From positions 1 through 29,458 of the forward strand of contig NZ_LLZI01000274.1 in assembly GCF_001509485.1 (NCBI RefSeq): DNA of 29,458 nt, written 5' to 3'. A program made the translations under genes and the position numbers. A model generated the notes under the pieces. That model saw only the letters and a list, made by a program, of their open reading frames with translations. It was not told where the DNA came from and did no database searches. Source of the DNA: Streptomyces sp. NRRL F-4489 (lineage in GTDB: Bacteria; Actinomycetota; Actinomycetes; Streptomycetales; Streptomycetaceae). Positions within the stretch are counted from its first letter, which is position 1, and every line of letters starts with the position of its first letter. Shown piece after piece: positions 1 to 8,636 of this stretch.

Positions 1-1
1 C

Positions 2-781
2 CCCCCCGCCCCCCACCCCTCCCTCCCCGACCTCCGCGGTCAAGTGGTGCTGGTCACCGGGGCGTCGGGCGGTGTGGGGCGGGGGATCGCGCTGCGGTTC
101 GCGGCGGCGGGGGCGGAGGTGGTGGTGCACCACCGGACCGGGGGTGCGGCCGCGCGGGCGCTCGTGGGGGAGATCGAGCGCGGCGGCGGGAGCGCGGTCG
201 CGGTCGGGGCCGATCTGGCCGTGGAGGACGAGTGCCACCGGCTGGTGGCGGAGGCGGCCGGGTGGCGGGGCCGGCTGACCGGCCTGGTCAACAACGCCGG
301 TGTGCAGCCCGTCCAGGACCTGCCCGGGATGTCGCTGGCCGACTGGCGGGCCGTCGCCGACCCCACCGTGCACAGCGTCTTCGCCTGCACCCAGGCCGCG
401 GCGGAGGTGCTGCGGGCGGGCGGCGGCGGGTGGGTGACCCATATCGCGTCGATCGAGGCGGACCGCCCCGCCCCGGGCCACGCGCACTACTGCGCGGCCA
501 AGGCGGCGGTGGTGATGCACGCCCGCGCCGCGGCGCTGGAGTACGGGGCGTACGGGATCCGCGTCAACAGCGTCTCCCCGGGGCTGATCGCGCGCCCCGG
601 ACTGGACGGCGACTGGCCGGAGGGTGTCCGCCGCTGGCAACGGGCCGCGCCGCTGGGCCGGTTGGGCCGCCCCGAGGACGTCGGCGACGCCTGCGTCTTC
701 CTCGCCTCGCCGATGGCCTCCTGGATCACCGGCCACGATCTCGTCGTCGACGGGGGAGTCTCGGCCCGCCCCACCTGGTGA
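2..781 (+). CDS. SDR-family NAD(P)-dependent oxidoreductase, 5' end cut by window
   Basis: Short-chain dehydrogenase/reductase, presumably a soluble NAD(P)H-dependent oxidoreductase; the substrate cannot be read. The nucleotide-binding TGASGGVG motif, the NNAG motif, the catalytic Ser in HIASIEA and the YCAAK (Tyr-x3-Lys) pair are all visible, and the C-terminus has the usual SDR ending (ITGHDLVVDGG). A GTG at 44 would start translation directly on the first beta strand, which is too short for an SDR. The frame is open upstream to base 2 and reads PSLPDLRGQVVLVTG, so the true start is probably outside the window. The Asn expected about seven residues after the conserved Trp (the tetrad Asn, usually D-V-N-L) appears as Thr in DPTVHSVF. 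The next gene is convergent. Confidence 0.85.
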   Translation, partial: PPAPHPSLPDLRGQVVLVTGASGGVGRGIALRFAAAGAEVVVHHRTGGAAARALVGEIERGGGSAVAVGADLAVEDECHRLVAEAAGWRGRLTGLVNNAGVQPVQDLPGMSLADWRAVADPTVHSVFACTQAAAEVLRAGGGGWVTHIASIEADRPAPGHAHYCAAKAAVVMHARAAALEYGAYGIRVNSVSPGLIARPGLDGDWPEGVRRWQRAAPLGRLGRPEDVGDACVFLASPMASWITGHDLVVDGGVSARPTW

Positions 782-952
782 GAACCGCCGGTGACCGGAC
801 CACCTGGTGAGCGAACGGGCCCGCCGGACGGAAAGCCGGCCCGGCCCCCAGGAGCCGGAAAACCGACCCGGACACCGAAAGCCGGAAAGCCGCCCCGGCT
901 CCCACTCCGGTCACCGTCCGGCCCCGCCCCTACGCCGAAACCGGCACCGCCC

Positions 953-1621
953 CTACGGCCACACCAGGCAATAAGCCTGGTGCCCCGCCTCGTGGAGGCG
1001 GTGGGAGAAGTCCTGCCACTCGTGGAGGAGGCGGTAGACGCTGAAGGCGTCGCGGGGGCCGCCGCGGTCGGGGACGGTGGACCAGATGAAGGCGGCCGCG
1101 CCGACCGACTCCTCGCCGACGCCGCGCAGCGGGTCGACGACGGTCATGGGCAGCTTGACGACGGCGTAGTCGGGGTGGAGGACGACCAGCTCCAGCGGGG
1201 GGACCTTGTGCAGCGGTATGCCCTCTATACCGGTGAGGACCATCGCGGCCATCGTCTCCGGCTTGATCTTGGTGAACATGCCGCCCATGCCCAGCTCGTC
1301 ACCGCCGAGCTCCTCGGGGCGCATGGAGATCGGGACCCGGGCGGCGGTGGCGCCGTTGGGCGCGCCGAAGTACTTGTACGTCACCCCCATGCGGCCGCCC
1401 CTGGTGTCCCCGCCCGTGGTAATGCTCTCGGTGCCCTTGTCGCGCCGGTCATCCCTGAAGTTCTCGGAGCCCTCCCGCCGGTGGCGGCCGCGCTGGGCGC
1501 GCTCGGGACCCCGGTCATCGGTTCCCTCGCCCAGTTCGCCACCGCGATGCATATCTCCACCCGACCACTCGCAGCCCCAGCCGCGCAACCCGATCATCGT
1601 CTCAGAGACCTCCCCCGTCAC
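953..1621 (-). CDS. conserved hypothetical protein
   Basis: I do not recognise a functional family. The C-terminal part (from MGVTYKYFGAPNG, near residue 78, to the end at 222) has strong coding character: mixed hydrophobic/charged composition and G/C-ending codons. The stretch from ATAARVPISMRPEEL to AAAFIWST looks like a compact alpha/beta domain. The first 77 residues are Gly/Arg/Asp-rich and look disordered. Start choice is uncertain: GTG at 1621, ATG at 1597 (preceded by GGGGAGG at 11 nt) or ATG at 1390. No signal peptide or membrane segment is seen. It is divergent from hemL across about 270 bp and convergent with the SDR gene. My impression is that such a gene commonly sits beside hemL in Streptomyces. 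Confidence 0.7.
   Translation of the reverse strand: MTGEVSETMIGLRGWGCEWSGGDMHRGGELGEGTDDRGPERAQRGRHRREGSENFRDDRRDKGTESITTGGDTRGGRMGVTYKYFGAPNGATAARVPISMRPEELGGDELGMGGMFTKIKPETMAAMVLTGIEGIPLHKVPPLELVVLHPDYAVVKLPMTVVDPLRGVGEESVGAAAFIWSTVPDRGGPRDAFSVYRLLHEWQDFSHRLHEAGHQAYCLVWP
962..982. repeat. 8-bp perfect inverted repeat at 3' end of hypothetical gene
   Basis: Arms CACCAGGC (962-969) and GCCTGGTG (975-982) flank a 5-nt loop, inside the last codons of the minus-strand gene ending at 953. No T-run follows on either strand. It may be an mRNA 3' stem-loop or a convergent terminator element. Confidence 0.5.
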
Positions 1622-1762
1622 CGGCGCGTGAAACGCCCGGCCGCACCACCCCGTGCGCCTCTGAGACCATTGCTTGCGTGACTTACTCGTACGTCGCCCC
1701 AGTTTCGCAGACGCGCGGGCGCTGAGGCCCGGCCGCGAGGGAGAGGAACGAAAAAGAAACCA

Positions 1763-1784
1763 AGAGGGAATCGAGAGGGAATCG
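1763..1784. repeat. exact 11-bp tandem duplication in hemL upstream region
   Basis: AGAGGGAATCG occurs twice back to back (1763-1773 and 1774-1784), about 105 bp before the hemL start. The 11-bp period places both copies on the same DNA face, so it is a candidate operator. No regulator is identified. Confidence 0.5.
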
Positions 1785-1889
1785 CGCGGCGGACCCGGTG
1801 GTCCGGGCCGGTGATTCCCGTACCGCAGTCAGCCGGGCCGGACCCGTACGCCGCCGCCCTCCCACCCGTATATGCAGGTCAGGATCACA

Positions 1890-3197
1890 GTGTCTTTTCC
1901 GTATGAAGCCCCTGTTTCGCAGTCGCTGTTCGACCGCGCGTCAGTAGTGACGCCGGGCGGCGTGAATTCTCCGGTGCGGGCGTTCCGGGCCGTGGGCGGT
2001 ACGCCCCGGTTCATGGTGTCCGGTACCGGTCCGTACCTCACCGATGCCGATGGCCGGGAATATGTCGATCTCGTGTGCTCGTGGGGTCCGATGATCCTCG
2101 GCCACGCGCACCCCGACGTCACCGCCGCCGTCCAGGAGGCGGTCGCCCGCGGCACGTCCTTCGGGACGCCGGGCGCCGGCGAGGTGGAGCTGGCCGAGGA
2201 GATCGTGGCCCGGATCGAGCCGGTCGAGCAGGTGCGCCTGGTGTCGTCCGGCACCGAGGCGACGATGTCGGCGATCCGGCTGGCCCGCGGCTTCACCGGC
2301 CGGGCCAAGGTCGTGAAATTCGCCGGCTGCTACCACGGGCACGTGGACGCGCTGCTGGCCGCGGCCGGTTCGGGCGTGGCGACGTTCGGGCTGCCGGACA
2401 CCCCGGGTGTGACGGGCGCGCAGGCCGGCGACACGATCGTGCTGCCGTACAACGACCTGGCCGCGGTGCGCGCCGCGTTCGCCGCGCACGAGGGCGAGAT
2501 CGCCTGCGTGATCACCGAGGCGTCGCCGGGCAACATGGGCGTGGTCCCGCCGCTGCCGGGCTTCAACCAGGGCCTCGCGGACCTGTGCCGGGAGAACGGC
2601 GCGCTCTACATCTCCGACGAGGTCATGACCGGCTTCCGGGTCAGCCGGGCCGGCTGGTACGGCATCGACGGCGTCCGCCCGGACCTGATGACCTTCGGGA
2701 AGGTCATGGGCGGCGGCTTCCCGGCCGCGGCCTTCGGCGGCCGCGCCGACGTCATGGCGCACCTCGCCCCGGCCGGCCCGGTCTACCAGGCGGGCACCCT
2801 CTCCGGGAACCCGGTCGCCACCGCCGCCGGTGTCGCGCAGCTGCGGCTGCTGGACGACGCCGCGTACGCGAAGGTCGACGCGGTCTCCGCGGCGGTGCGC
2901 GGGCTGGTCGCCGACGCGCTCACCAAGGAGGGCGTGGCGCACCGCCTGCAGACCGCCGGGAACATGTTCTCGGTGTTCTTCACCGACGCCGAGGTGACGG
3001 ACTACGCGACGGCCAGGACGCAGGAGTCGTTCCGCTTCACCGCCTTCTTCCACTCGATGCTGGAGCAGGGGGTCTACCTCCCGCCGTCCGCGTTCGAGTC
3101 GTGGTTCGTCTCGACCGCGCACGACGACGCGGCGGTCGAGCGGATCGCGGCGGCGCTGCCGGCCGCCGCCCGGGCCGCGGCGGAGGCCACCGCATGA
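1890..3197 (+). CDS. hemL: glutamate-1-semialdehyde 2,1-aminomutase
   Basis: PLP enzyme converting glutamate-1-semialdehyde to 5-aminolevulinate, the committed precursor of heme and other tetrapyrroles (C5 pathway), in the cytoplasm. Recognised by near-continuous agreement with Hem[14 protein letters not shown] near the N-terminus, [15 protein letters not shown] (phosphate-binding loop), [17 protein letters not shown] (Asp contacting the PLP ring nitrogen) and [11 protein letters not shown] with the PLP-binding Lys at about residue 271. The length of 435 aa is normal. An ATG at 1872 is in frame. I prefer GTG at 1890, because AGGA lies 5 nt before it and the protein then begins (M)[16 protein letters not shown], as I expect for streptomycete HemL. 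The stop overlaps the next start (ATGA), so the phosphatase gene is translationally coupled. Confidence 0.96.
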   Translation: MSFPYEAPVSQSLFDRASVVTPGGVNSPVRAFRAVGGTPRFMVSGTGPYLTDADGREYVDLVCSWGPMILGHAHPDVTAAVQEAVARGTSFGTPGAGEVELAEEIVARIEPVEQVRLVSSGTEATMSAIRLARGFTGRAKVVKFAGCYHGHVDALLAAAGSGVATFGLPDTPGVTGAQAGDTIVLPYNDLAAVRAAFAAHEGEIACVITEASPGNMGVVPPLPGFNQGLADLCRENGALYISDEVMTGFRVSRAGWYGIDGVRPDLMTFGKVMGGGFPAAAFGGRADVMAHLAPAGPVYQAGTLSGNPVATAAGVAQLRLLDDAAYAKVDAVSAAVRGLVADALTKEGVAHRLQTAGNMFSVFFTDAEVTDYATARTQESFRFTAFFHSMLEQGVYLPPSAFESWFVSTAHDDAAVERIAAALPAAARAAAEATA

Positions 3198-3913
3198 CGG
3201 GCGCGACCGGTTCGTCCGGCGCCACGGGCGCGGAGCGCGGCGGCGAGACCACCGTCGTGCACCTGATGCGGCACGGCGAGGTCCACAACCCCGACGGCGT
3301 GCTGTACGGGCGCCGGCCCGGCTACCACCTCTCCGACCTCGGCCGGAAGATGGCGGACCGGGTCGCCGAGCACCTCGCCGAGCGGGACATCCGCTACGTC
3401 GTGGCCTCGCCGCTGGAGCGCGCGCAGGAGACCGCGGCGCCGATCGCGGCGGCGCACGGCCTGCCGACGGCCACCGACGAGCGGCTGATCGAGGCGGCCA
3501 ACGTCTTCGAGGGCAAGACCTTCGGGGTCGGCGACGGCGCGCTGAAGAAGCCGGGGAACTGGAAGTACCTCACCAACCCCTTCAAGCCCTCGTGGGGCGA
3601 GCCGTACCTCGAACAGGTCGTGCGGATGATGGCGGCGCTCGGCGCGGCCCGGGACGCGGCGCGCGGCCACGAGGCGGTGGCGGTCAGCCACCAGCTGCCG
3701 ATCTGGATCGTGCGCAGCTTCGCCGAGCGGCGCCGGCTGTGGCACGACCCGCGGAAGCGGCAGTGCACCCTGGCCTCGCTGACGTCGTTCACCTTCCACG
3801 GTGACAAGATCGTCTCGGTGGGGTACAGCGAGCCGGCCCGCGATCTGGTGCCGGCGCATCTGCTGGCCGGCGCCAAGCCGGTGAAGGGCTCCAGTAAGGC
3901 GTTCGGCGCCTGA
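3194..3913 (+). CDS. histidine phosphatase (phosphoglycerate-mutase-like) family protein
   Basis: A 239-aa member of the histidine phosphatase superfamily, which acts through a phospho-His intermediate. LMRHGE (RHG at about 26-28) holds the catalytic His; the second His is in AVSHQLPIW (about 166). The acid/base Glu is probably in [11 protein letters not shown]. The first 20 residues are Gly/Ser/Thr-rich and likely disordered. No signal peptide is seen, so it is cytoplasmic. The substrate is not predictable: the insert [31 protein letters not shown] is not that of glycolytic GpmA. The ATG overlaps the hemL stop, so the two genes are co-translated. A role linked to tetrapyrrole supply is only inference from coupling. 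Confidence 0.88.
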   Translation: MTGATGSSGATGAERGGETTVVHLMRHGEVHNPDGVLYGRRPGYHLSDLGRKMADRVAEHLAERDIRYVVASPLERAQETAAPIAAAHGLPTATDERLIEAANVFEGKTFGVGDGALKKPGNWKYLTNPFKPSWGEPYLEQVVRMMAALGAARDAARGHEAVAVSHQLPIWIVRSFAERRRLWHDPRKRQCTLASLTSFTFHGDKIVSVGYSEPARDLVPAHLLAGAKPVKGSSKAFGA

Positions 3914-3969
3914 CAAGGTGTCAGGTGGCGATATGTCAAATTCGCCGGATATGAAAAATTTGAGCGAAT
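3911..3969. promoter_or_regulatory. cluster of small inverted repeats before the deacetylase gene
   Basis: An unusually AT-rich stretch for this genome. TGACA-agg-TGTCA (3911-3923) overlaps the phosphatase stop codon. TCAAATT (3936-3942) pairs with AATTTGA (3957-3963), and the overlapping ATTCGC (3940-3945) pairs with GCGAAT (3964-3969). This is a likely promoter/operator region for the gene at 4058; no binding factor is identified. Confidence 0.45.
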
Positions 3970-4057
3970 AGCGGCAACCTCCGTACCCGATGTGCCCTCT
4001 CCCTCCATGTCCGTTTATATGGATATTGAGTCGTCGAGCACGGATGGGGAACGACGG

Positions 4058-5278
4058 ATGGGCGCGATCAGTCGGCGGAGCCTGCTGGGGATGGGAGTGG
4101 GGGCCGCCGCGGCCCTCGGTGTCGCCGGATGCGCTGATTCCGGGCCGGGCGGCGCCGGCGGGCAGCGGGTGAAGAACGCCGCGCCGGCCCGCCCCAAGCT
4201 CATAGGCGACGGCTCGACGGCGGACTACGGCAAGCAGCCGCACCAGCCCGCCGCGCCCGAGCCGCTGGAGCCGGGGCAGACCCCGCCGCAGTTCGTGGTC
4301 TTCTCGTGGGACGGGGCGGGAGAGGTCGGCAACGGCCTCTTCCCCCGCTTCCGCAAGCTCGCCAAGGACCACGGCGCGGCGATGACCTTCTTCCTCTCCG
4401 GGCTCTACCTCCTCCCCGAGGAGAAGAAGCACCTCTACCTCCCGCCGAACAACCGGCCGGGCGCCTCCGACATCGGCTACCTCAACGCCGCGCACCTGAA
4501 GGAGACGCTGGACAACGTCCGCCAGGCGTGGTTCGACGGCCATGAGATAGGCACCCACTTCAACGGCCACTTCTGCTCCGGGCGGGGCAGCGTGGCCCAC
4601 TGGACGCCCCGGCAGTGGCGCTCCGAGATAGACCAGGCCGTGGACTTCGTCACCAAGTGGCGCACGAACACCGGCCTCACCGGCGCCGACCCCCTGCCCT
4701 TCGACTACCGCAAGGAGCTGGTCGGCGGCCGCACCCCCTGCCTGCTCGGCCAGGAGAACCTGCTCCCCACCGCCCGCGAGCTCGGCTGGCGCTACGACGC
4801 CAGCTCGCCCGGCGGCCTCCAGATGTGGCCCCGGAAAAAGCAGGGCATATGGGACTTCCCGCTCCAGCAGATACCTTTCCCCGGCCACTCGTTCGAGGTC
4901 CTCTCGATGGACTACAACATCCTGGCCAACCAGTCGAAGAACTCCACCAAGGCCCCGCCGGCCAACTACCCGGGCTGGCGCCGGCAGGCCGCCGACGCGT
5001 ACATCTCCGGCTTCCGCCGGGCCTACGAGACCAACCGCGCGCCGTTCTTCATCGGCAACCACTTCGAGGAGTGGAACGGCGGCATCTACATGGACGCCGT
5101 CGAGGAAGCGCTCAAGCACATCGCCAACGAGCGGAACAAGGACGTCCGGCTGGTGTCGTTCCGCCAGTTCACCGACTGGCTCGACGTCCAGAACCCGCGG
5201 ATCGTCTCCAAGCTCCAGCGGATGGGCGTCGGCGAGCGGCCGGCCGGCGGCTGGAAGCGCTACCTCGCCGAGGTCTGA
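4058..5278 (+). CDS. Tat-exported lipoprotein, polysaccharide deacetylase (NodB-like) fold
   Basis: Secreted protein of about 406 aa with a carbohydrate-esterase-4-like layout. The N-terminus has twin arginines (SRRSLLG), a hydrophobic stretch and a lipobox GVAGC (Cys about 25), so it should be exported by Tat and lipid-anchored outside the membrane. FSWDGAGE supplies the metal-binding Asp motif, GTHFNGH the His-x3-His motif, and GGRTPCLLGQENLLPTARELGWRYD resembles the third motif. It is unusually long for a single NodB domain; the C-terminal half (SMDYNILANQ, FIGNHFEEWNGGIYMD) keeps catalytic-looking His/Asp residues. In-frame starts at 3992 (GTG), 4007 and 4019 lack ribosome sites. I choose ATG 4058 because it directly precedes the Tat signal. 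The substrate (peptidoglycan or wall glycan) is inferred. Confidence 0.8.
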   Translation: MGAISRRSLLGMGVGAAAALGVAGCADSGPGGAGGQRVKNAAPARPKLIGDGSTADYGKQPHQPAAPEPLEPGQTPPQFVVFSWDGAGEVGNGLFPRFRKLAKDHGAAMTFFLSGLYLLPEEKKHLYLPPNNRPGASDIGYLNAAHLKETLDNVRQAWFDGHEIGTHFNGHFCSGRGSVAHWTPRQWRSEIDQAVDFVTKWRTNTGLTGADPLPFDYRKELVGGRTPCLLGQENLLPTARELGWRYDASSPGGLQMWPRKKQGIWDFPLQQIPFPGHSFEVLSMDYNILANQSKNSTKAPPANYPGWRRQAADAYISGFRRAYETNRAPFFIGNHFEEWNGGIYMDAVEEALKHIANERNKDVRLVSFRQFTDWLDVQNPRIVSKLQRMGVGERPAGGWKRYLAEV

Positions 5279-5307
5279 CGGCCCCCCGGCGGCCGCACGC
5301 CGGGCCC

Positions 5308-5338
5308 CGCGTCCCGGGGCCGCGCCCCCCGGGACGCG
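5308..5338 (+). terminator. strong hairpin terminator after deacetylase gene
   Basis: A perfect 12-bp stem, CGCGTCCCGGGG (5308-5319) and CCCCGGGACGCG (5327-5338), with a 7-nt loop and no T-run, as is common in Streptomyces. It separates the secreted deacetylase from the cytochrome c maturation operon. Confidence 0.75.
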
Positions 5339-5443
5339 CCGGAAGGTATCGTTCCGCATGGTCTGACATGCCCCTTTGTCCGCGCCCCGGCGGGGCGAGG
5401 GGGGCGCGGAAGATCCCCGAAAGGCCCATGCGAAACTTTTCAC

Positions 5444-6058
5444 ATGAGTGACAGCCGCGCGCCACGCCGCCTCACCAGCCGCCGCCGCCTCGCCCTGTGC
5501 GCCGCGGGAGCGGCGGCCGCCTCGCTGCTGCTCGGCGCCTGCGGCGACGGCGCCTCCGGCGGCTCGGCCCAGACCCGCTTCGTCCAGGGCAAGAACGGCG
5601 TCGACACCGTCAAGCCCGGCGAGCGGCAGCCGGCCCCCGACCTGTCCGGCGAGACCACCACCGGCAAGCACCTCGACGTCGCCGACTACAAGGGCAAGGT
5701 CGTCATCGTCAACGTCTGGGGCTCCTGGTGCGGCCCCTGCATCGCCGAGGCCCCCAACTTCGCCAAGGTCGCCACCGAGGACAAGGACAAGGGCGTCCAG
5801 TTCATCGGGATCAACACCCGGGACTCCGAGCGGTCGCAGGCCACCCAGTTCGAGGAGGAGCACAAGGTGCCCTACCCGAGCCTGTTCGACCCCACCGGCA
5901 AGCTGATGCTCCGCTTCCCCAAGGGCAGCCTCAACCCGCAGTCGATCCCCTCCACCATCGCCATCGACAGGCACGGCCGGATCGCGGCCCGCTCGATCGG
6001 CCCGCTCACCGAGGACGACCTGCGCAAGATGGTCGACCCGCTGATCGCCGAGAAGTGA
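5444..6058 (+). CDS. TlpA/ResA-like thiol:disulfide lipoprotein, cytochrome c maturation
   Basis: Extracytoplasmic thioredoxin-fold protein of 204 aa that keeps apocytochrome c haem-binding cysteines reduced (ResA role). It has a basic N-terminus (RRLTSRRRLAL), a hydrophobic segment and lipobox LLLGAC with Cys33 as anchor. After a short linker comes the AhpC/TSA-Redoxin type domain with active site WCGPC (residues 95-99) and the cis-Pro region SIPSTIAID. It is first gene of tlpA-ccdA-resB-ccsB, four bases before ccdA; electrons should come from CcdA. The start ATG 5444 has no clear Shine-Dalgarno. A seven-codon frame (ATG 5428) overlaps it. General TlpA disulfide reductase activity is equally possible, but the operon favours cytochrome c assembly. 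Confidence 0.93.
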   Translation: MSDSRAPRRLTSRRRLALCAAGAAAASLLLGACGDGASGGSAQTRFVQGKNGVDTVKPGERQPAPDLSGETTTGKHLDVADYKGKVVIVNVWGSWCGPCIAEAPNFAKVATEDKDKGVQFIGINTRDSERSQATQFEEEHKVPYPSLFDPTGKLMLRFPKGSLNPQSIPSTIAIDRHGRIAARSIGPLTEDDLRKMVDPLIAEK

Positions 6059-6062
6059 TCGC

Positions 6063-6824
6063 GTGATCGCGCTCGCCGCCGCCGCGCAGAACCAGACCAT
6101 CCTCACCGGCGCCCTGGCCGCCGCCGTCCCGGTCGCCCTCTTCGCCGGGCTGGTCTCGTTCTTCTCGCCCTGCGTCCTCCCCCTCGTCCCCGGCTACATG
6201 TCGTACGTGACCGGCGTCACCGGCACCGACCTCGCCGACGCCCGGCGCGGCCGGATGCTGGCCGGCGCCGGCCTCTTCGTCCTCGGCTTCACCGCCGTCT
6301 TCGTCTCCGGCGGCGCCCTCTTCGGCTTCTTCGGCCAGAGCCTCCAGGAGTACAAGGAGGTCATCTCGCGCGTCCTGGGCGCGCTGATGATCCTGCTCGG
6401 GCTGGCCTTCGCCGGCGTCCTCAAGCGCTTCGGCCAGCGCGAACTGCGGTTCCACAAGAAGCCCGCGATGGGGCTGGCCGGCGCGCCGGTGGTCGGTGTG
6501 CTCTTCGGCGTCGGCTGGACGCCGTGCCTGGGCCCCACCCTCACCGCCGTCCAGACCCTCGCCTACCAGCAGGCCAGCGCCGGCCGCGGCGCGCTGCTCA
6601 CCGTCGCCTACTGCCTGGGCCTGGGCCTGCCGTTCATCGCCGTGGCCCTCGCCTTCCGCCGGATGCTCGGCGCCTTCGGCTGGGTCAAGCGGCACTACGT
6701 GTGGGTGATGAGGGCCGGCGGCGGCATGATGATCGCGCTCGGCGTCCTCCTCGTCACCGGCGCCTGGGACAGCCTGATGTCCCAGCTCCAGAGCTGGACG
6801 CAAAGCATCACCGTTGGGATCTGA
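6063..6824 (+). CDS. ccdA: cytochrome c biogenesis transmembrane electron carrier CcdA
   Basis: Polytopic membrane protein (253 aa, about six helices) of the DsbD/CcdA family. It moves reducing equivalents from cytoplasmic thioredoxin across the membrane to extracytoplasmic thiol proteins such as the TlpA-like product upstream. The two redox Cys motifs sit in equivalent halves of the internal repeat: FFSPCVLPLVPGYMSYVTG (helix 1) and GVGWTPCLGPTLTAVQTL (helix 4). The start GTG at 6063 lies four bases after the tlpA stop and resB follows within 3 bases, so the operon is tightly packed. Length is typical for CcdA and shorter than DsbD, which carries extra domains. Confidence 0.95.
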   Translation: MIALAAAAQNQTILTGALAAAVPVALFAGLVSFFSPCVLPLVPGYMSYVTGVTGTDLADARRGRMLAGAGLFVLGFTAVFVSGGALFGFFGQSLQEYKEVISRVLGALMILLGLAFAGVLKRFGQRELRFHKKPAMGLAGAPVVGVLFGVGWTPCLGPTLTAVQTLAYQQASAGRGALLTVAYCLGLGLPFIAVALAFRRMLGAFGWVKRHYVWVMRAGGGMMIALGVLLVTGAWDSLMSQLQSWTQSITVGI

Positions 6825-6827
6825 TTG

Positions 6828-8636
6828 ATGTCCACCAAGACCGACACCCCGGGAGAGCCGGGCGACGCCGCCGAGCAGGGCGGTGAGCTCGGCGCCGCCG
6901 GCGACCGGCTCTCCACCGCCCCCGCGGAGGACGTCAGCCTCCCCTCACTCGGCCCGATCGGCTGGGTGCGGTGGTTCTGGCGCCAGCTGACCTCCATGCG
7001 GGTCGCGCTGCTGCTGCTCTTCCTGCTCTCCATCGGGGCGATCCCCGGCTCGCTGATCCCGCAGACCTCCATCGACCCGGTCAAGGTCGACGAGTTCCGG
7101 GACAAGCACGCCACCCTCGGCCAGCTCTACGACAAGCTGGGGATGTTCCACGTCTACAGCTCGGTGTGGTTCTCGGCGATCTACCTGCTGCTGTTCATCT
7201 CGCTGATCGGCTGCATCGTGCCGCGCGCCTGGCAGTTCGTCGGCCAGCTCCGCGGCCGCCCGCCGGCCGCCCCCCGCCGCCTGACCCGGCTGCCCGCGTA
7301 CACCACGTGGCGCACCGGCGCGGAGTCCGGAACGGTGCTGGACGCCGCCGAGCGGATGCTGAAGAAGCGGCGCTTCCGGGTCCGCCGGGACGGCACCGCG
7401 GTCGCCGCCGAGAAGGGCTATCTGCGCGAGGCCGGCAACCTCCTCTTCCACGTCGCGCTGATCGTGATGCTGGTCGCGTTCGCCGTCGGCAGCCTGTGGA
7501 AGTCCGAGGGCGGCAAGCTGATCACCGAGGGCGACGGCTTCTCCAACAGCCTCACCCAGTACGACGACTTCAGCTCCGGCCCGTTCTTCGACACCGGCAC
7601 CATGGCGCCGTTCGGCTTCACCATGGACTCCTTCGACGCCACCTACGAGCGGACCGGCCCGCAGCGCGGCACCCCCCGCACCTTCCGCGCCAACATCACC
7701 TACTTCAGCGGCGCCGACGGCACCCCGCACAAGAAGTCGATCGAGGTGAACACCCCGCTCGACATCGCCGGCAACAAGGTCTACCTGCTCTCGCACGGCT
7801 ACGCGCCGGTGGTCACCGTCAAGGACGGCCGCGGCAAGGTCGTCTACCACGGCCCGGTGCCGTTCCTCCCGCAGGATCCCAAGAACTTCACCTCGTCCGG
7901 CGTGGTGAAGGTCCCCGGCGCGCAGACCAAGGACGGCAAGCGCAACCAGCTCGGCTTCCAGGGGCTGTTCGTCCCCACCTTCGGCGGCAAGAACTCCGGG
8001 TCGATGTTCTCGCAGTTCCCCGCCCCGGACTTCCCCGTCCTGTCGGTGAACGCCTGGCACGGCGACCTCGGCATGGACTCCGGTCTGCCGCAGAACGTCT
8101 ACCGCCTCGACACCAAGCGGATGACGCAGTACAAGGACGCCGGCGGCGACATCTTCAAGAAGATGCTGCTGCCCCGGGACCGCGCCGCGCAGATGCTCGG
8201 CCACGCCGGCGCCGAGCTGACCCCGCAGCAGCTCGACGCCGAGTCCACCATGACGCTGCCCAACGGCGACGGCTCGATCACCTTCGACGGCATCAAGACC
8301 TGGGCCAGCTTCAAGATCTCCCACCAGCCCGGCAACGGCCTCGCGCTGACCGGCGCGGTGCTCGCCCTGCTGGGCCTGGCCGGTTCGCTGTTCATCCAGC
8401 GGCGCCGGGTCTGGGTCCGCGTCGAGGACGACGGCACCGGCACCGCGGTCGTCGAGATGGCCGGCCTGGGCCGCAGCGAGTCGGCCCGGGTGGCCGAGGA
8501 GCTGGCCGCCCTCGCCGGGGAGCTGACCGGGACCGCCCCGCCGGCCGCGCCCGCGCCGGACGCGGCCGCCGACGACCCGCCGGAGCCGACCGACTCCGCC
8601 GATCCTGCTGAACCCTCCGAAGGAGCGCGCGCGTGA
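6828..8636 (+). CDS. resB: cytochrome c biogenesis protein ResB
   Basis: System II haem-handling membrane protein (602 aa), partner of CcsB/ResC in haem export and its ligation to apocytochrome c. The N-terminal cytoplasmic tail is acidic and Pro/Gly-rich. Helices follow at about 45-70 (MRVALLLLFLLSIGAIPGSLIP) and 110-130 (YLLLFISLIGCIVPRAW), then near 205-225 (NLLFHVALIVMLVAFAVGSLW). A large external domain runs from about 230 to 500, and a last helix (LALTGAVLALLGLAGSLFIQRRR) precedes an Ala/Pro/Asp-rich tail. The start ATG 6828 is preceded by an in-frame TTG; GGGA upstream favours the ATG. The stop overlaps the ccsB GTG (GTGA), so the two partners are translationally coupled. Confidence 0.95.
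   Translation: MSTKTDTPGEPGDAAEQGGELGAAGDRLSTAPAEDVSLPSLGPIGWVRWFWRQLTSMRVALLLLFLLSIGAIPGSLIPQTSIDPVKVDEFRDKHATLGQLYDKLGMFHVYSSVWFSAIYLLLFISLIGCIVPRAWQFVGQLRGRPPAAPRRLTRLPAYTTWRTGAESGTVLDAAERMLKKRRFRVRRDGTAVAAEKGYLREAGNLLFHVALIVMLVAFAVGSLWKSEGGKLITEGDGFSNSLTQYDDFSSGPFFDTGTMAPFGFTMDSFDATYERTGPQRGTPRTFRANITYFSGADGTPHKKSIEVNTPLDIAGNKVYLLSHGYAPVVTVKDGRGKVVYHGPVPFLPQDPKNFTSSGVVKVPGAQTKDGKRNQLGFQGLFVPTFGGKNSGSMFSQFPAPDFPVLSVNAWHGDLGMDSGLPQNVYRLDTKRMTQYKDAGGDIFKKMLLPRDRAAQMLGHAGAELTPQQLDAESTMTLPNGDGSITFDGIKTWASFKISHQPGNGLALTGAVLALLGLAGSLFIQRRRVWVRVEDDGTGTAVVEMAGLGRSESARVAEELAALAGELTGTAPPAAPAPDAAADDPPEPTDSADPAEPSEGARA

Noticed and set aside
771..811. Two copies of CCACCTGGTGAG 29 bp apart at the SDR stop
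   Set aside because: Palindromic 12-mer repeated twice, the first one coding; too weak to call an operator or terminator.
1626..1633. CGTGAAAC half of a parS site
   Set aside because: The other half is absent; a lone 8-bp half-site is expected by chance.
5428..5451. Seven-codon frame (MRNFSHE) overlapping the tlpA start
   Set aside because: Too short, weak ribosome site; could be a coupling uORF but nothing else supports it.
3074..6106. A 1010-codon open frame on the minus strand opposite hemL-pgm-deacetylase-tlpA
   Set aside because: It is the mirror of four well-supported plus-strand genes; composition is the Arg/Gly/Val-rich pattern of an antisense shadow in high-GC DNA.
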